This document shows positions 23,125 to 35,754 of a DNA stretch of 64,000 nucleotides, piece after piece. The stretch is from Elysia crispata (lineage: Eukaryota; Mollusca; Gastropoda; Plakobranchidae). The notes beneath the pieces are model-generated. The model saw only the letters and a list, made by a program, of their open reading frames with translations. It made no database searches and was not told the DNA's origin. The translations under genes were made by a program, and so were the position numbers. How positions within the stretch are numbered: the first letter of the stretch is position 1; every line of letters starts with the position of its first letter. The stretch spans positions 207,501 through 271,500 of the forward strand of contig JAWDGP010000851.1 in NCBI GenBank assembly GCA_033675545.1. The letters are read 5' to 3'.

Positions 23125-24530
23125 CGATGCGTGCTCTTTATAACTCTTAACAACGGGAAATTTCGTCCGATCTAAAAGTAAACTGTAATAAGTTAACAAA
23201 CAAAAATTTGGTACAACGTTTCTCCTTCATATTTCAGTGAGAGTCATGATCATGACTTCTGCTTTGATTCTTAACTTGTTGTCGGGAAATATTATTTTTC
23301 CCAATTAAAAAAAAACCAAACAATAAAGCAATTTTTAGAGAACAGTTAATGAAAAACATCTGTTAACTTATAAAAAGAATTTCTTATAATCATAACTTTA
23401 GCACTGTAGCGGCTTACTTAATTTTGTACATATTGATTTTAAAAGGTCTGACTAATCCGTGAGAACCATTTTTTTTTTATTTGACTTTTAAATGATTCCC
23501 ATACTTTATGATTTCAACTATGGCTCTGTGTATAGGAATCGCTCAATTTGTGTCTGCCTGTTTTGGAATGACTGAAAAAATGGCTGCTTCCTTCTTTACG
23601 GTGCTTTAAATAGTAAGATTTGGTTACTAGACAGCATTTTGTCTCAATGAGCCTTTTTAAATGTCAAAAGAAGATATGGTATCGATTTTACATCTCATTG
23701 TTTCCATATTGAACATTGGATAACGATTACGGATGAAATCTATTTTCTCACGCTGTGAAGAGCAGATGTGGAACCTAGGCGATTATCTATTGTGAACATC
23801 AGACCCTATGAAAAGCTGGTGATCTGTTTAAAAAACTACTACATTTTTAGCTTGATCCTCTCAGCCCCGTGTTGCTGTCCTTGCCACCAAAAACCACCAT
23901 AGTATTTTAGCTGCCAACAGACTGAGTCTAGCGTGTACATCGCTAAAGACTGTCACAGTGCTGACTAGATGTCTTTTCCCCGGTCGGGTGCTTCTTGCAA
24001 TGGACCTGTTCCAGCCTATGTTTATTTTTCAAGATAATGCATAAAAAAAAGTCTGAATTCTCAAATGTTATAACAAAAATAACTTCCAGATTTAAAAAAA
24101 AAAAGGATTAAAATTGATTGATTGATTCATTGAATGGTGAGTCGGATCCACTCATGGTGACGTACACGCATAATTTTATAGTTAAAACTTGCAATGAAAT
24201 GGGAGTGGTCAAATCAGGCATTTTACCAAGCGGTAACAGGGGTAATAAGACCGATCAGAGCTGCACAATATCGCTGTGTTTTAAATTTATTTGAAATTTT
24301 TACCTGATTTGTACTCTTTGAAAGGTAAATAGCTGTATTTCCATGGCACTGAATAGAAAAGACTACTTTTTATCTTAACCTTGCAATTATGGAACCGATT
24401 TACGCAGTTTAAAAATGGATAAATATAAAATAATATAGATCTGCTTCTCCAAGGGTTTGTTTATCATCGCTGCTGTTGTTTTTTTAAATAGATATTAAAG
24501 TTGTTTCATTATTAATATCATTTTTCTTAC
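23125..24530. other. AT-rich spacer, no gene seen
   Basis: No open frame or repeat of note. Confidence 0.5.
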
Positions 24531-24536
24531 TATTGT

Positions 24537-24737
<201 letters not shown>

Positions 24738-24861
24738 TATTTTGTTGCTGTCTTTGATTTGTTATTAGTTTATTTTTGCTGGTAAAACAATTTATTATGT
24801 TGTAGTATTTAATTTACAACAAATAAACCGTTGAAACAGCAAATATAAGCAATAACAATTG

Positions 24862-25545
24862 GAGAAGAAAGCAGGAAGAAAGGATTGAAATTGAATTGCA
24901 AAAAGACAGAAGTAATGGTCGTCATTCGAAACAATGAGTGTCCACAGATCAGCTGGAATAAAATCAAGTTAAGAGATCAATTGAAATACTTGGGCACTTT
25001 AATACCAAGTGACGCATGCAAAAACACTGAAATTGCATCAAGACTAGCGCAAGCAAAAACAGTTTGAAGAGAATGAAATCATTAATAACCACATCTCGAT
25101 TCACGCAAGGAGAGTCATGGGGTGCTATATTGAACCCATTCTGATTTATGGATGCGAGGCCTGGACAATTTCAAAACAAGCACAAAAGAAACTGGAGGCA
25201 ACAGAAATGTGGTTCCTTCATAGAATACTACGAATTTAATGGACTGCAGAGAACTGCTTGTTATATGAAATAGTGTTACGAGAGGCCGACGCAAGATCAC
25301 TTAAGAATTGAATACGTGGACGCCAAGCAACCTTTTTGGCCATGTGCTGAGAAGAGAGAAACTAGAACACCCTGTGACAACTGGAATGATCTAAAGATAA
25401 AGCAATAGGTGAAAGCAGCGTGAAAATATGCTGGATGGACTGGCTCGAGGATGGAAGAGTAACAGGAGTGACAGAACCACTGTAAGCGACGAGGGGTAGA
25501 GATGCGTGGAAAGTCATAATCGCCTACGTTAAATAGCACGGCACC

Positions 25546-25597
<52 letters not shown>

Positions 25598-25606
25598 TGA
25601 TTGATA
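24862..25606 (+). mobile_element. 3' end of a LINE with (GATT)n tail
   Basis: The C-terminal part of a non-LTR ORF2, broken by stops and frameshifts. In order, the readable parts are LKLNCKKTEVMVV, LKYLGTLIP, IEPILIYGCEAWTISKQAQK, ATEMWFLHRILRI, FGHVLRREKLE and finally AWKVIIAYVK followed by HGT and TGA. This order (thumb, then YGCEAW, then EMWF-RR, then GH-LRR) is that of LINE ORF2 C-termini. The stop codon is followed directly by about 15 GATT units (to 25,606), which are the element's own microsatellite-like 3' tail. The 5' part is missing, as is usual for LINE copies. Confidence 0.88.
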
Positions 25607-25619
25607 TGTGTAATTGTTG

Positions 25620-26580
25620 CGGGGTTTGTTTGTTTGTTTGTTTTTTGTTTTTTTTTTGGGGGGGGGAATTGTTACTTCCTAAAACATAATACAATAAATA
25701 GGCTTTATCAAAAAAGATAGCCTTGCCCTTGATATAATTCTTCTTGTCGATTATTTTTGTTTTTGATTTTGGTTTGGTTGAGTTGGGTTTTTTTCGGGGG
25801 TTTTGCTTTTTATTTTGCTTGTTTTTTGTTTGTTTGTTTGTTTGTTTGCTTGCTTGCTTTTTTTGCTATACTTTTACTTCCTAAAGCCTGCTAAAACGTG
25901 TTATTGAGAGATAAATCACTGCTTTTAATGTAGTCGTTGGTTTTATTTTGTTTTGTTTTTATTGGCTTGGCAGTAGCAATAGCTAATTTTTTCTTCCATT
26001 TTTGCAAGATTATGAATTGGATGATATGTGATAAAGAACCAGAAAATGAAAATAATTATGTGCAGTGCATACAGATTACACGAAGGCTCGTAACAGAGTA
26101 GAATATTCACAACGATCACCTTCAAATATAGCGTGGGTACATTAAATGACCAAGAGCTCCAGCTTCAAGCTAGTCTGTTGTCTAGTTCACATTGTTTTGG
26201 AAAAACTTATGACTATCATCATCTACCCATGTGTCTTTTTTAAGTTGCGGATAGTTTTGCTCCGCTCCATTGATTGTGAAGAGGGATTTCACGTAATTTT
26301 TGTTGTTATTTTATTTGTATTTTTCCACTTATTGTAATGTGCCTCGTTGTGGTATCTACGCTTTTTTTTTTTTTTTTTGGTAACCACGGAACCGATTTTC
26401 CTGACAAGTTGTCCACTTTTAAAGCGAGGCGCATCCTCATATTGTCACTTGCTAGAAATAAAATGAACCTGTAGTGCTGTACTATGAAGAAGACATTTAA
26501 TAGGTCTAAAGCTGCAAATTTATTAAGCAAGGCTTGCGGTTAAAGATAATAGAATATACAAAAAGAAAAGTGAGGAAATA
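25620..26580. other. T/G-rich spacer, no gene seen
   Basis: GTTT runs at about 25,626-25,645 and 25,826-25,850, a G8 run near 25,660, and a T-run near 26,362-26,379. No supported gene. Confidence 0.5.
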
Positions 26581-26589
26581 TTTTACTAC

Positions 26590-26766
<177 letters not shown>

Positions 26767-27872
26767 AATTTCTAACAAATGCTGAGTACTAATTATAACT
26801 CTCTAAAATTTTTACTTCTAATACTTCTACTGATATTAATATTACTTCTACTATTATGAGTGCTATCATTTTTCTATTAGTTTTTGGATTGCGATGGTAT
26901 ATTACGGTAAATAATATATGGAACGGTTTTTAAAACCACGACAGATGCTCAAAACATCAATTGAATTAGCATCATGATGTACTTATCATTGTGACCAATC
27001 TAAGAAATTCAAATACCCAAGTTAGAAATTTTGATTGTACAACTTCAAACCCAACGGAATTGTCGTTAGCTCTAGAATTTCATAACATGAAGCCTGTCAG
27101 TGCGATCACAGAAAACTTTTATTCGATATTAGATGATTATAAGTGATAAATTCTTTTTTTTTTTTTTTTTTTTTTTTGTTAAGATCAAAATACACTCTTT
27201 TATCATGAATACAATCATGGTTGCTTTCCAGATTACGATTGGTCCAGATTATAGCGACATGAATCTGAAAACTGAAAAAAAAGGTGAAACAACTCTCAAA
27301 GTGCAATGAAAGCCAACGGCGGTCAAGGTCCCATGCATAGCAGGAAGCTATAAAGCTTGACGGCTGGAGAAAGAAGGCAATCAGTTAGTCTAGATTTTAT
27401 TTTTGGGATAAGATCTTATGGTTACTTACGGGAATATGTTAATGTCAGACGGTAATCTGTTCACACGGAAGAATTTAAAATTAGCCTAAAGTTCAGGCAG
27501 TAGTGTGATAGATGGAAGGCTACTTCCAGGAGTTACTGTACGAGTTTGGGGTGGGATCCTGCTCGAAGATGAACCAAAGAAGGATATCCAGATAGATCGA
27601 TGTATAGCGATTGTTGGTAATCTACTGCGTTGTGGAATTAATTATACAAACGTTGTCATTGAAACAGCAGCGGCATAACTATAGATGACAAGAACAGATT
27701 TGGAGATAGTTGATGAGTCGACCATGAAACTTGCGCGCCATCTTATGGATAAGTTCGAAGAGCAGAATCAGATTGAAGAGTATTAGCACACGAGAAGCCA
27801 AGAGCTCTGCTGAAAGAATTGGTATGATTTGCGGTCGTATTGTGATTTTTTGGTAGAAAAACTTGGAGGCAA
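26767..27872. other. Spacer with one unexplained open stretch
   Basis: Mostly AT-rich, with a T-run at about 27,149-27,177. From about 27,507 to 27,678 the plus strand is open for about 57 codons with protein-like composition (for example LLPGVTVRVWGGILLEDE) and ends at a TAA. I do not recognise it. It may be a worn transposon or gene fragment. Confidence 0.35.
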
Positions 27873-28022
27873 AAAGGGATTATCTATTGTTGACATCGTG
27901 TTTTAACAATTAGGAAAGCAGTAAAGGGATTATCTATTGTTGACATCGTGTTTTAACAATTAGGAAAGCAGTAAAGGGATTATCTATTGTTGACATCGTG
28001 TTTTAACAATTAGGAAAGCAGT
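27873..28022. repeat. 50-bp unit in three tandem copies
   Basis: AAAGGGATTATCTATTGTTG and the following 30 bases are repeated three times with exact 50-base spacing and no visible differences, which suggests a recent event. Confidence 0.95.
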
Positions 28023-28054
28023 AGATGAATTTATTGAATAAAATAAAAAAAAAG

Positions 28055-28564
28055 AGATGGTGGGTGAAAGAGAAAAAGATGGTGGGTGAAAGAGAAAAAG
28101 ATAGTGGGTGAAAGAGAAAAAGATAGTGGGTGAAAGAGAAAAAGATGGTGGGTGAAAGAGAAAAAGATGGTGGGTGAAAGAGAAAAAGATGGTGGGTGAA
28201 AGAGAAAAAGATGGTGGGTGAAAGAGAAAAAGATGGTGGGTGAAAGAGAAAAAGATAGTGGGTGAAAGAGAAAAAGATGGTGGGTGAAAGAGAAAAAGAT
28301 AGTGGGTGAAAGAGAAAAAGATGGTGGGTGAAAGAGAAAAAGATAGTGGGTGAAAGAGAAAAAGATAGTGGGTGAAAGAGAAAAAGATGGTGGGTGAAAG
28401 AGAAAAAGATGGTGGGTGAAAGAGAAAAAGATGGTGGGTGAAAGAGAAAAAGATGGTGGGTGAAAGAGAAAAAGATAGTGGGTGAAAGAGAAAAAGATGG
28501 TGGGTGAAAGAGAAAAAGATAGTGGGTGAAAGAGAAAAAGATGGTGGGTGAAAGAGAAAAAGAT
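28055..28564. repeat. 22-bp minisatellite, 23 units
   Basis: The unit is gatggtgggtgaaagagaaaaa. Units differ almost only at one site (gatG or gatA). In order, the 23 units read G G A A G G G G G A G A G A A G G G G A G A G. The minus-strand open frame over it (28,003-28,641) translates as a repeating 22-residue SFTHHLFLFHPPS-type pattern and is not evidence for a gene. Confidence 0.97.
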
Positions 28565-28565
28565 G

Positions 28566-29975
28566 AAATGACAGAAAGTAACTGATTCGAGTAAATGAAG
28601 ACCTGGAAAGCCGCAGGATTGGGAAGAGCAGCTTTGAGCAATTTTAGTCGTGTGTAAACATTAGTCTATATTATTATCAACCGTCCCGCGAAAGTCTTCA
28701 TTAAAATTTCAATTCACGGATAAATGGGATGAAAGTGTAGGGGCATCTATGATGACCTCAATAAATGATAAAATGAGAAGATTGTTTAAACCTAAAGAAA
28801 GTGAATCCTTGAACAGAGCATTGCATTTTGGCTCGTGCAAAAATGGCAGTCCAGCTGACTAACAGTGATTGAAATTGGGTCGTTAATTAATTTAATGCAT
28901 GTTATATCCAAACAAGAATCTAAAGCTGAGCGTTATTGAAAAAATTAAGGGTTTTGCACATACAATTAAGCCAAATTATCAAAATATTATGTAATAGTTG
29001 AAAAGTTGGATTTTGCAAGTTAATTTATAATTCAAAGTGATGTAATAATTGAAGACTATTAAACTTTTGTCGTTGTCATATCAGCTAACAAGAAAGCATG
29101 GCTCTGCTATAAAAGGCTTCATTTGAGGGTCAGTCCTAGCGCAGGTTTAGGTTTAGTTAATGCCAAGTGGTTACAATATGCAGTTTGTTTCGTGATTAAT
29201 TCTGCGCGTGAGCAGATTATATCAATAGTTTATTTAAGTTGTGGCTATGTTGTAATTTAATGAGAAGAAACATTAATGATATTACTTATCTCTATGCGTA
29301 GCGACTTAGCAAAGCAATATGAAACAGTTATCGTTGCGCACGAAAAAAAATATTCACCACCTCACAGAAAATATTTAACCGCTGCAGCCGATCAGAAATG
29401 GTTGGATCTAAACTTACTTAGCTTTGAGGTTGTTACAATCTAGCGAGCTTAACGCTCTTTCTTTCTGTTTGATGATTTGTTTGTCGGTTATTTACATGCA
29501 GGCATCATTGAATCTCTAGAAAAATAAAGACCTGTTTAGTACTTATCAACATAATAAGTCTCTAACACTATTGAATTCCTCAGCCTTTCAAAAAAATAAA
29601 GTAAACATATGCAGACGACAATAAATATTCATCATGTAATGAAATAGGTTAATTGATTTATTTGTAAAGGTTCAAAGCAAGCACAACAAATTAAAAAAAA
29701 GAAGAAGAAAAAGAAAAACAGCGAACAAATTTATTTCCCGTGTTATTTTATTATTACTGTGCACCACATTATCAATAAAAATTAATGCGACCAGTAAGTG
29801 ATTTTCTTCAAAGACTTCAAGAGTAGAAGTTAAATGAAGTTTTCCTCGTTATAACCTGACGATACTCTTTTTCTTAAAATTCGTTCCGATATTTGCTTTA
29901 ACTCAGCACCAGCTCACGTCATGGCCATCTCTCTTGGGTCTGATTGTCAAGAATCTCCAGTTTTTGATGTTATTT
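28566..29975. other. AT-rich spacer and 3' flank of the GPCR gene
   Basis: No gene. Minus-strand AATAAA candidates lie at about 29,730-29,750, some 240 bases past the GPCR stop codon. Confidence 0.45.
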
Positions 29976-29981
29976 TTTTTT

Positions 29982-31805
29982 TCATGCTCTTGCGGACCGT
30001 CCGTTGTGACAGCTGAAGCATAAAAGGCTCCAGAGCTGTGATCTAAAACTAGAATTTATTGCCAGATAAGCAAATATATTGACAGAGTGATTTACACTTC
30101 TCGCTAGGAACGCTAATCTATCCAAATAGGGCACAATCCTAATCCTTTGTAATAGACCCAGACTTTTTATTGTATCGTAAACATTTAGAGGGGTACAGCA
30201 AACAATATATATCACACATACTGCAATAACACATTGAACGAGTTTCGCTTCTTTTGCGGACATTTTCTTGGTACCTTGATTCGCAATCAAAGATTTTCTT
30301 ACTCGAACACTCCGCTTGAAAAGAATAACCAGGAGGGTTGTTCCGATTACTATAATTGTATACAGCATATAGTTCAGTATGTAGGATCTGGCCAACCTCG
30401 AATATGCTTGTATATCTGATCCAAGAACATAGATAGCTGGTGGGTTGAAGATAGAGAAAGAGGTAGAATTCCGCTGCGAATACTCGGCGAGACCTCTCGC
30501 TCTAATGTAGTACCCGATGAAGTATATGGTCATCACAATGACCTCATAAAACAAAGCTGTCAGGATCAAGCCGACGATAGAAGTGCGAGTAAAAATAGTT
30601 TTCACCTGCAAAGAAAAATGTTACAGTGTTTATATAAGGTTTCTATTCAAATTTTTTTCTTCTTTTTTTTTTTCTTTACATTGAAGAACAGTCGTATAAG
30701 ATTGAGTATATTGGATTCTGACTATGGTTAACTGATATTTTGATTAATGACAACATTCATCAAACAAGCAAATTTCATTTAAGACTAATTATTCTGTAAC
30801 CTTAGCAATTTTATCATAATCATAAATTGACGAGGTAAAGAATTAGTCTAAAAAAAACAAAAAGGAACAAGTTACAAATTATTATGCAATTGAGATTTTG
30901 TGGGGAAGCAAAGATGTTGCTAATAGCAAAATTGTCTTCTTTGTTATCCTGTAGAGAAAAGTCTTACTATCATAAAAGAAGAAATGATAAAAACTAAAAA
31001 AATGACAGCTTAAGTGCATTTTAAGCACACGCCACTAAGTATATTAAATACTGAATAAACTAGAACTGAATTTTCAACTCGGAGAAACATAAAAAGTTAC
31101 TTGTTGGGTGTAAAGTTTTCTTTCAAGATATTCCAGATTTATACAATTCAAGTTTTATACATAAACGTGTTAATTAAGTATTTCATAGAACTTTCTTTCC
31201 ATTCAATAAGACCATTCCCCCTGCTCTGAGCTAAATTTTCGAAAACACACAAATACAGTGCTTATAGAGATCGAGTCGAAAACAAACAAAAACATGTGGT
31301 GACATCACTGTCGTCCTTTTGAGGTTTACTTCGAGACCTACTGTACAAGTTTACATCTCTTGAGGTAAAAAGTTACCTTCAAGGGAAACATGATGCAGCA
31401 CAGTCTCTCCACGGTGATGACAGCCGTTACCCATGAGCCGATGGTGTTGATAGCTTCTACGCATGGGAAGAGTAATGCATTTGCAATCCACCTCACATTC
31501 CCATTCACGTATAAATAAAGGACATCATGGAGACTCATGAGCCTTGGAAGCCATATGATACTGACCAGCAAATCTGCAATCGCTAAAGCAAAGAAACTAA
31601 TGTTCGAAGTTAACTTGAAACCGTCCTTAAGCAAAACTAAAATGATTATGGTGTTTGAGACCGAGGAAAAGCAATAGACGACTATGTTTAAAGTTAATAT
31701 AAGATCAGAAAAAAAGAAAAATCTCTCAAAGTTTGCGGCTAAACCAAACCTCTGAAAGAAAAAGGAAGAATTTCCCATGAAATCTTCAGCGGGTCCGAGA
31801 TTCAT
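29982..31805 (-). CDS. Class A (rhodopsin-type) GPCR, two exons, gastropod-expanded type
   Basis: Exon 1 is 31,805-31,377 (143 codons) and exon 2 is 30,605-29,982, joined in phase 0 at FPLK/VKTIF with donor GTAACT and acceptor TTTGCAG. The product is about 350 residues. Signs are an N-glycosylation sequon near the N-terminus (GNSS), TM1 with N and V-L-K turn (SNTIIILVLLKDG), TM2 with ALAIADLLVS, a conserved Cys before TM3 (FPCVEA), VERLCCIMFPLKV in place of DRY, TM6 with CVIYIVCCTP and TM7 with SVNIFAYLAI in place of NPxxY. The PLKV-K-IFT wording at intracellular loop 2 resembles receptors expanded in gastropods, including those proposed as chemosensory in Aplysia (recalled knowledge). Start chosen at the first true ATG; the open frame upstream begins with TTG. 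The ligand cannot be told. Confidence 0.88.
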
Positions 31806-32960
31806 ATTTGTTTTCTCTTTCTTAAATGACAATGTCTGTGATTTCCTAATAATTTCCTCAGGAGTAGATCTTAATCTTCAAAGGTGCGATGTAGATAGCG
31901 CTGAAAACGAAACAAGAAGCAGACATGATTAAAATTAGGTGAAGCAATGAAGGAAATGTATAATTATAAATCGAAGAGAGACGCAGGGAATTTTTGCAGT
32001 TTTCGCTCCAGATGCAGGATTGTCCTAGCAATGCTTTTCCTGAAGATAGTTCCTGGTCTGGGTAGCCTGGCAAATATTCTGCTTTGGACTTCACAAACTT
32101 AGTCTGACTGGCCTAACAAACCACAGCTGTCCTAGTCAACCTTTCTCACTTATACCCCTTCTAATAAAAAGCCTCGTTAACAATCTCAGGTCTTATTTCT
32201 AATCAATCTATTCTAGCAATTTTCTACGCCTAGTATGAATCGTCTAGCAAACCTACTGGCACTAATTCTAGGATTGCAAGCTTAGCAACCAAATCTATAT
32301 TACACATGCCACTAGCTCTGACTAACCGACTAACTTTCCACATACCGTTTCTAGACTAGTATAATACCTCTCTTCCATCTCTTTCACTGCGGCAAGTAGA
32401 AAAAACTCAGTCTTTAAATCTTAATATGTATATCTCTGCCACTGATAAGTCTATTTGTTACCATAATTATTTTTTATGACTTCTTGTACAACTGGTTCTT
32501 ACTGATTCATCTACATCATTTTAGCCATTTAATGGCATGGCCGTGACTAGGCTATCAAATCCATCTATCTAACACCATCTTTGCACCCAGTTTAGTAATA
32601 TCCTCTATCTGGCTAGACTCGCATGGCTAAATTATTGAGTTTAATTTGATAAAGTTATCTCTTTCTTTGCTACCAATCACTCCAGTTTAGATAAGAGACC
32701 GTAAGCATTATCTGAGCTTCTTCGATTCGAATTGATAGTTTTTAGCTTTGTTGTTGTTTTTTTTTACTTTTATACTTTAAAGTTGAAATGATATTTCTCT
32801 TCAGTCTGCATCCCGTCAACTTAAACTAAACATATCCTCGAGCTGCCATAGTTCTATCATTATATTTTTCAAGTGGAAACATTACAGTTTAGAGTCTACT
32901 GACCCCATTCAATGGATAATATGCTCAGCGTTATTGATTGTCTAAATTCTCTTCCTTTCA
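31806..32960. other. Upstream flank of the GPCR gene
   Basis: The 5' UTR and promoter should lie here but no clear site is seen. The 32,100-32,700 part is rich in CTAxC steps (for example CTAGCAA) and looks like a degenerate array, but no unit length is clear. Confidence 0.35.
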
Positions 32961-32962
32961 GG

Positions 32963-32964
32963 TA

Positions 32965-33026
<62 letters not shown>
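32963..33026. repeat. (TA)n microsatellite
   Basis: About 31 TA units. Confidence 0.95.
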
Positions 33027-33027
<1 letters not shown>

Positions 33028-35180
33028 GCTCCTCTGGTAAATAATATGATTAGTATTTCACTAGTGGTATGAATGACTAAATATGATGTGGAAAGTCATG
33101 AGAGAGTGCACGTGCACCTGGCAAGAAAGGTGCCTTATGCTGAAGCTGGTTTTTGGGTTGTTTTTTTTTTAACTTTCGCATGCTATCTCTTTTTTTCCAA
33201 GGCAGGTGCTAGAGACAGATACATACACATACGTATGACGTACGACTCCCCTGCATCTAGTGAACTGTCGCGAGTTCATTTTCAATTTGTAGATTTTATC
33301 CATAAAGGGATTCGTGGTGGCATTTCAACATGAGATACGTCAATTATAATACAAGATTTTATGTACAATGCATTTCCATAGTGTTTATGAGTTATATCTC
33401 GGAATTATCAGTTTGCATCTTAATCACAGAACAGAGATAAATTGCTTTATTATGGAGCATTTGTTCAAACCAACAATTTCCAAGTTTTACAAATTTCTGT
33501 TATTCTAGCGTTCATATTTCAAACTTAAGGAGCCTTTTTTAATTAACTGATTAGAAGAGGGACTGCAGAGTGGCATTTACAGACTGAAAACCAGATAGAT
33601 ACAAAGAATCTGTGTTTTTGTTGGAATTTCTAATTGGTTATAACACAATGAACATTAACAGCATAGATCATAACTCAATTCAATCGTCTGAAAATTTCAC
33701 TGCCTTAACAATATTAATTTGATAGTGTTGAAAATAATTATGTGAAAAACTCTTCTCTGTTTTTCTTTCTTTGTACTTCGTGATCGTTTCGACCAATTAC
33801 ATGTACGTATTGATCCAAAGATTAGTTAGAAGCATCTCTAGTGCTGAAACTACATTATTACAAAATAAAAATTTGATCGAAGATTGAAGCATTGAAGCAT
33901 GAAGGTGTGATCTTTACAAAGCTGTCATAAAGAAAAAATCAATAGGACAAACTTGCTTTAATGTGAAGTGGATATCAAATCGTGTTCTTTTGGGTTTGTT
34001 TTTTGTTTTTTTTGTTTTTTTTTTGGTTTTTTGTTTTTTTGTTTTTTTTGTTCCTTTTCTTTTACAAAAAATTTAATTATCTTTTTGCATGAGACCTTGA
34101 GACACGCCTAATCTAACCCAGCAATCTTGGATCCTCTTGTTTTGATTTGACTTGTTTCTTTTATTGGCGTTCTGATATGGAGGAGAGAGACGGTCTTAGC
34201 TAGTCTGACAATACACATTTATACCATCGCTTATTGGTCTAGAGATTCAAATATGCAATTGAGTCTGTTGTATTCGATTCTATTTCCAAGTTCTTATTTG
34301 TATTGAAATTTCCATTCTTACATCTCTGAGATAGCCTTACGTTTAAAGTCAGTTTGGTGGTTGCAAAAGGTTTTTTTTCCGTGTTTTCCAAACTTTGTGA
34401 GGTGTCGTCAGGTTCATTTAATGCTTAAATAAAATTAACGATTTATTTTTCGACTGGTTTGTGTTGTGTTTACATGATGATCAAGAGGACACGTTTTTTT
34501 GTCGTTGTTTTTTTTAAGTGCGACAATACCAAATACTTTTCAGAAGAGGGAGGGAGGGAGGTAGACATAGAATTCGTGTCATCAATAGAAGAAAGCAAGC
34601 TTTAGAAGAATAACACCTCCTCTTCCTTTCTTTGAACGATTTTTCGCAGTGCATACGAATGAATATGGAAAAAAACTATACGTATAATTTTCTAAACGCT
34701 GAGAAAATTAATAACGAAATCCTGATCGTAATTTCCTCCAGTTGGAATAAAACGACTTGAAAAATTATATTTCAGCCGAAACCCAATGAACCCACACCTT
34801 GTGACGTAGATGCGAGGAAAAACAAAGGCGCCGATTAGTGCCGGTTGCAGTTCGTACTTTCGATCAATTATCGCCAGCGGGGCAAATTGCTCGTACTGAT
34901 GGTTGTCTGTTATACCGAAAGACTATTTCGTTTGCTGGCCTCACACGTTAAAAATGGCTGTACAGTTTTTCAACAGAGCTGCTGACATTTAGAGCATCGT
35001 CACCTGTAAAAGCTGAATTAGTTGTTATTTCCATCGTGACAACCGTTCCCGGCTTTTTGAATGAAAGTGAAAGTTAGTAAACTTTGGTTTCTCGCGTTTA
35101 TCAATCAGACCAGGCCTGAAAAGCAGGTGTGGTATTCACAGAAAGGTTGTCTTTATTGCTCGATTAACCATGCTCGATGA
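33027..35180. other. Spacer, no supported gene
   Basis: An 86-codon open frame at 33,073-33,333 has no recognisable domain. A T-rich tract with G steps lies at 33,990-34,060. Around 34,800-34,920 there is a richer CpG patch of unknown meaning. Confidence 0.4.
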
Positions 35181-35181
35181 C

Positions 35182-35289
35182 TCATTTTGTTTGATGAAAT
35201 ATCCATAAGGACATCACTCTGATCTCGTTAACCAAAGCTGCGTTGATCAAGCAGAGGATGGATGTGCAGGTAAAAATGATTGTCATTAC
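35182..35289 (-). pseudogene. Broken second exon of a GPCR paralogue
   Basis: After a kept acceptor (CAG at 35,290-35,292) the minus strand reads VMTIIFTCTSILCLINAALV, then NEIRVM, which lines up with the start of exon 2 of the GPCR at 30,605 (VKTIFTRTSIVGLILTALFY, then EVIVM). It stops at a TGA after 35 codons, in what would be TM4, and nothing further of the receptor is found. It is therefore a pseudogene relic of a tandem duplicate. Confidence 0.7.
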
Positions 35290-35629
35290 CTGATGAGGAA
35301 AAAAGGATTAAATGGAAATAGTTAGACCAAACTTATAAAGACTGCAGTAATCTTTTATTATGTTGAAACATACCTTGTGATATCAAGGGTAGTTTGCACA
35401 GGAAATAGTGACGTAAGCACTACAGAACCCTATGCATTTTAGGTTTTACATTTATTGGTTTAACAATGTTTACTTATCACGCGGCTAAATAAAGACTTGC
35501 ATGTAAAGGTCTTATTTCTTGGAAGGAGGTCATGAGAGCGCTATAATGGATTCTGAATGACATCAGCTTATCTGTTAGGACAAAATATCCTTTTGAGAAA
35601 GGTTTATAATCACTGAAATTATTAGGCCC

Positions 35630-35636
<7 letters not shown>

Positions 35637-35685
<49 letters not shown>

Positions 35686-35693
35686 GTATGTAT
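35637..35693. repeat. (TA)n then (TATG)n microsatellite
   Basis: TA units to about 35,673 followed by TATG tetramers. Confidence 0.93.
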
Positions 35694-35754
35694 ATCCACA
35701 GCAAACAAAGCTCATATCCCAATATGGTGTTATAAATAGCGCATCTGCACCAAA

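Noticed and set aside
28003..28641. A 212-codon SFTHHLFLFHPP-type open frame (minus)
   Set aside because: The 22-bp minisatellite has one variable site and no start or domain context. It is open only because three units equal 22 codons without a stop.
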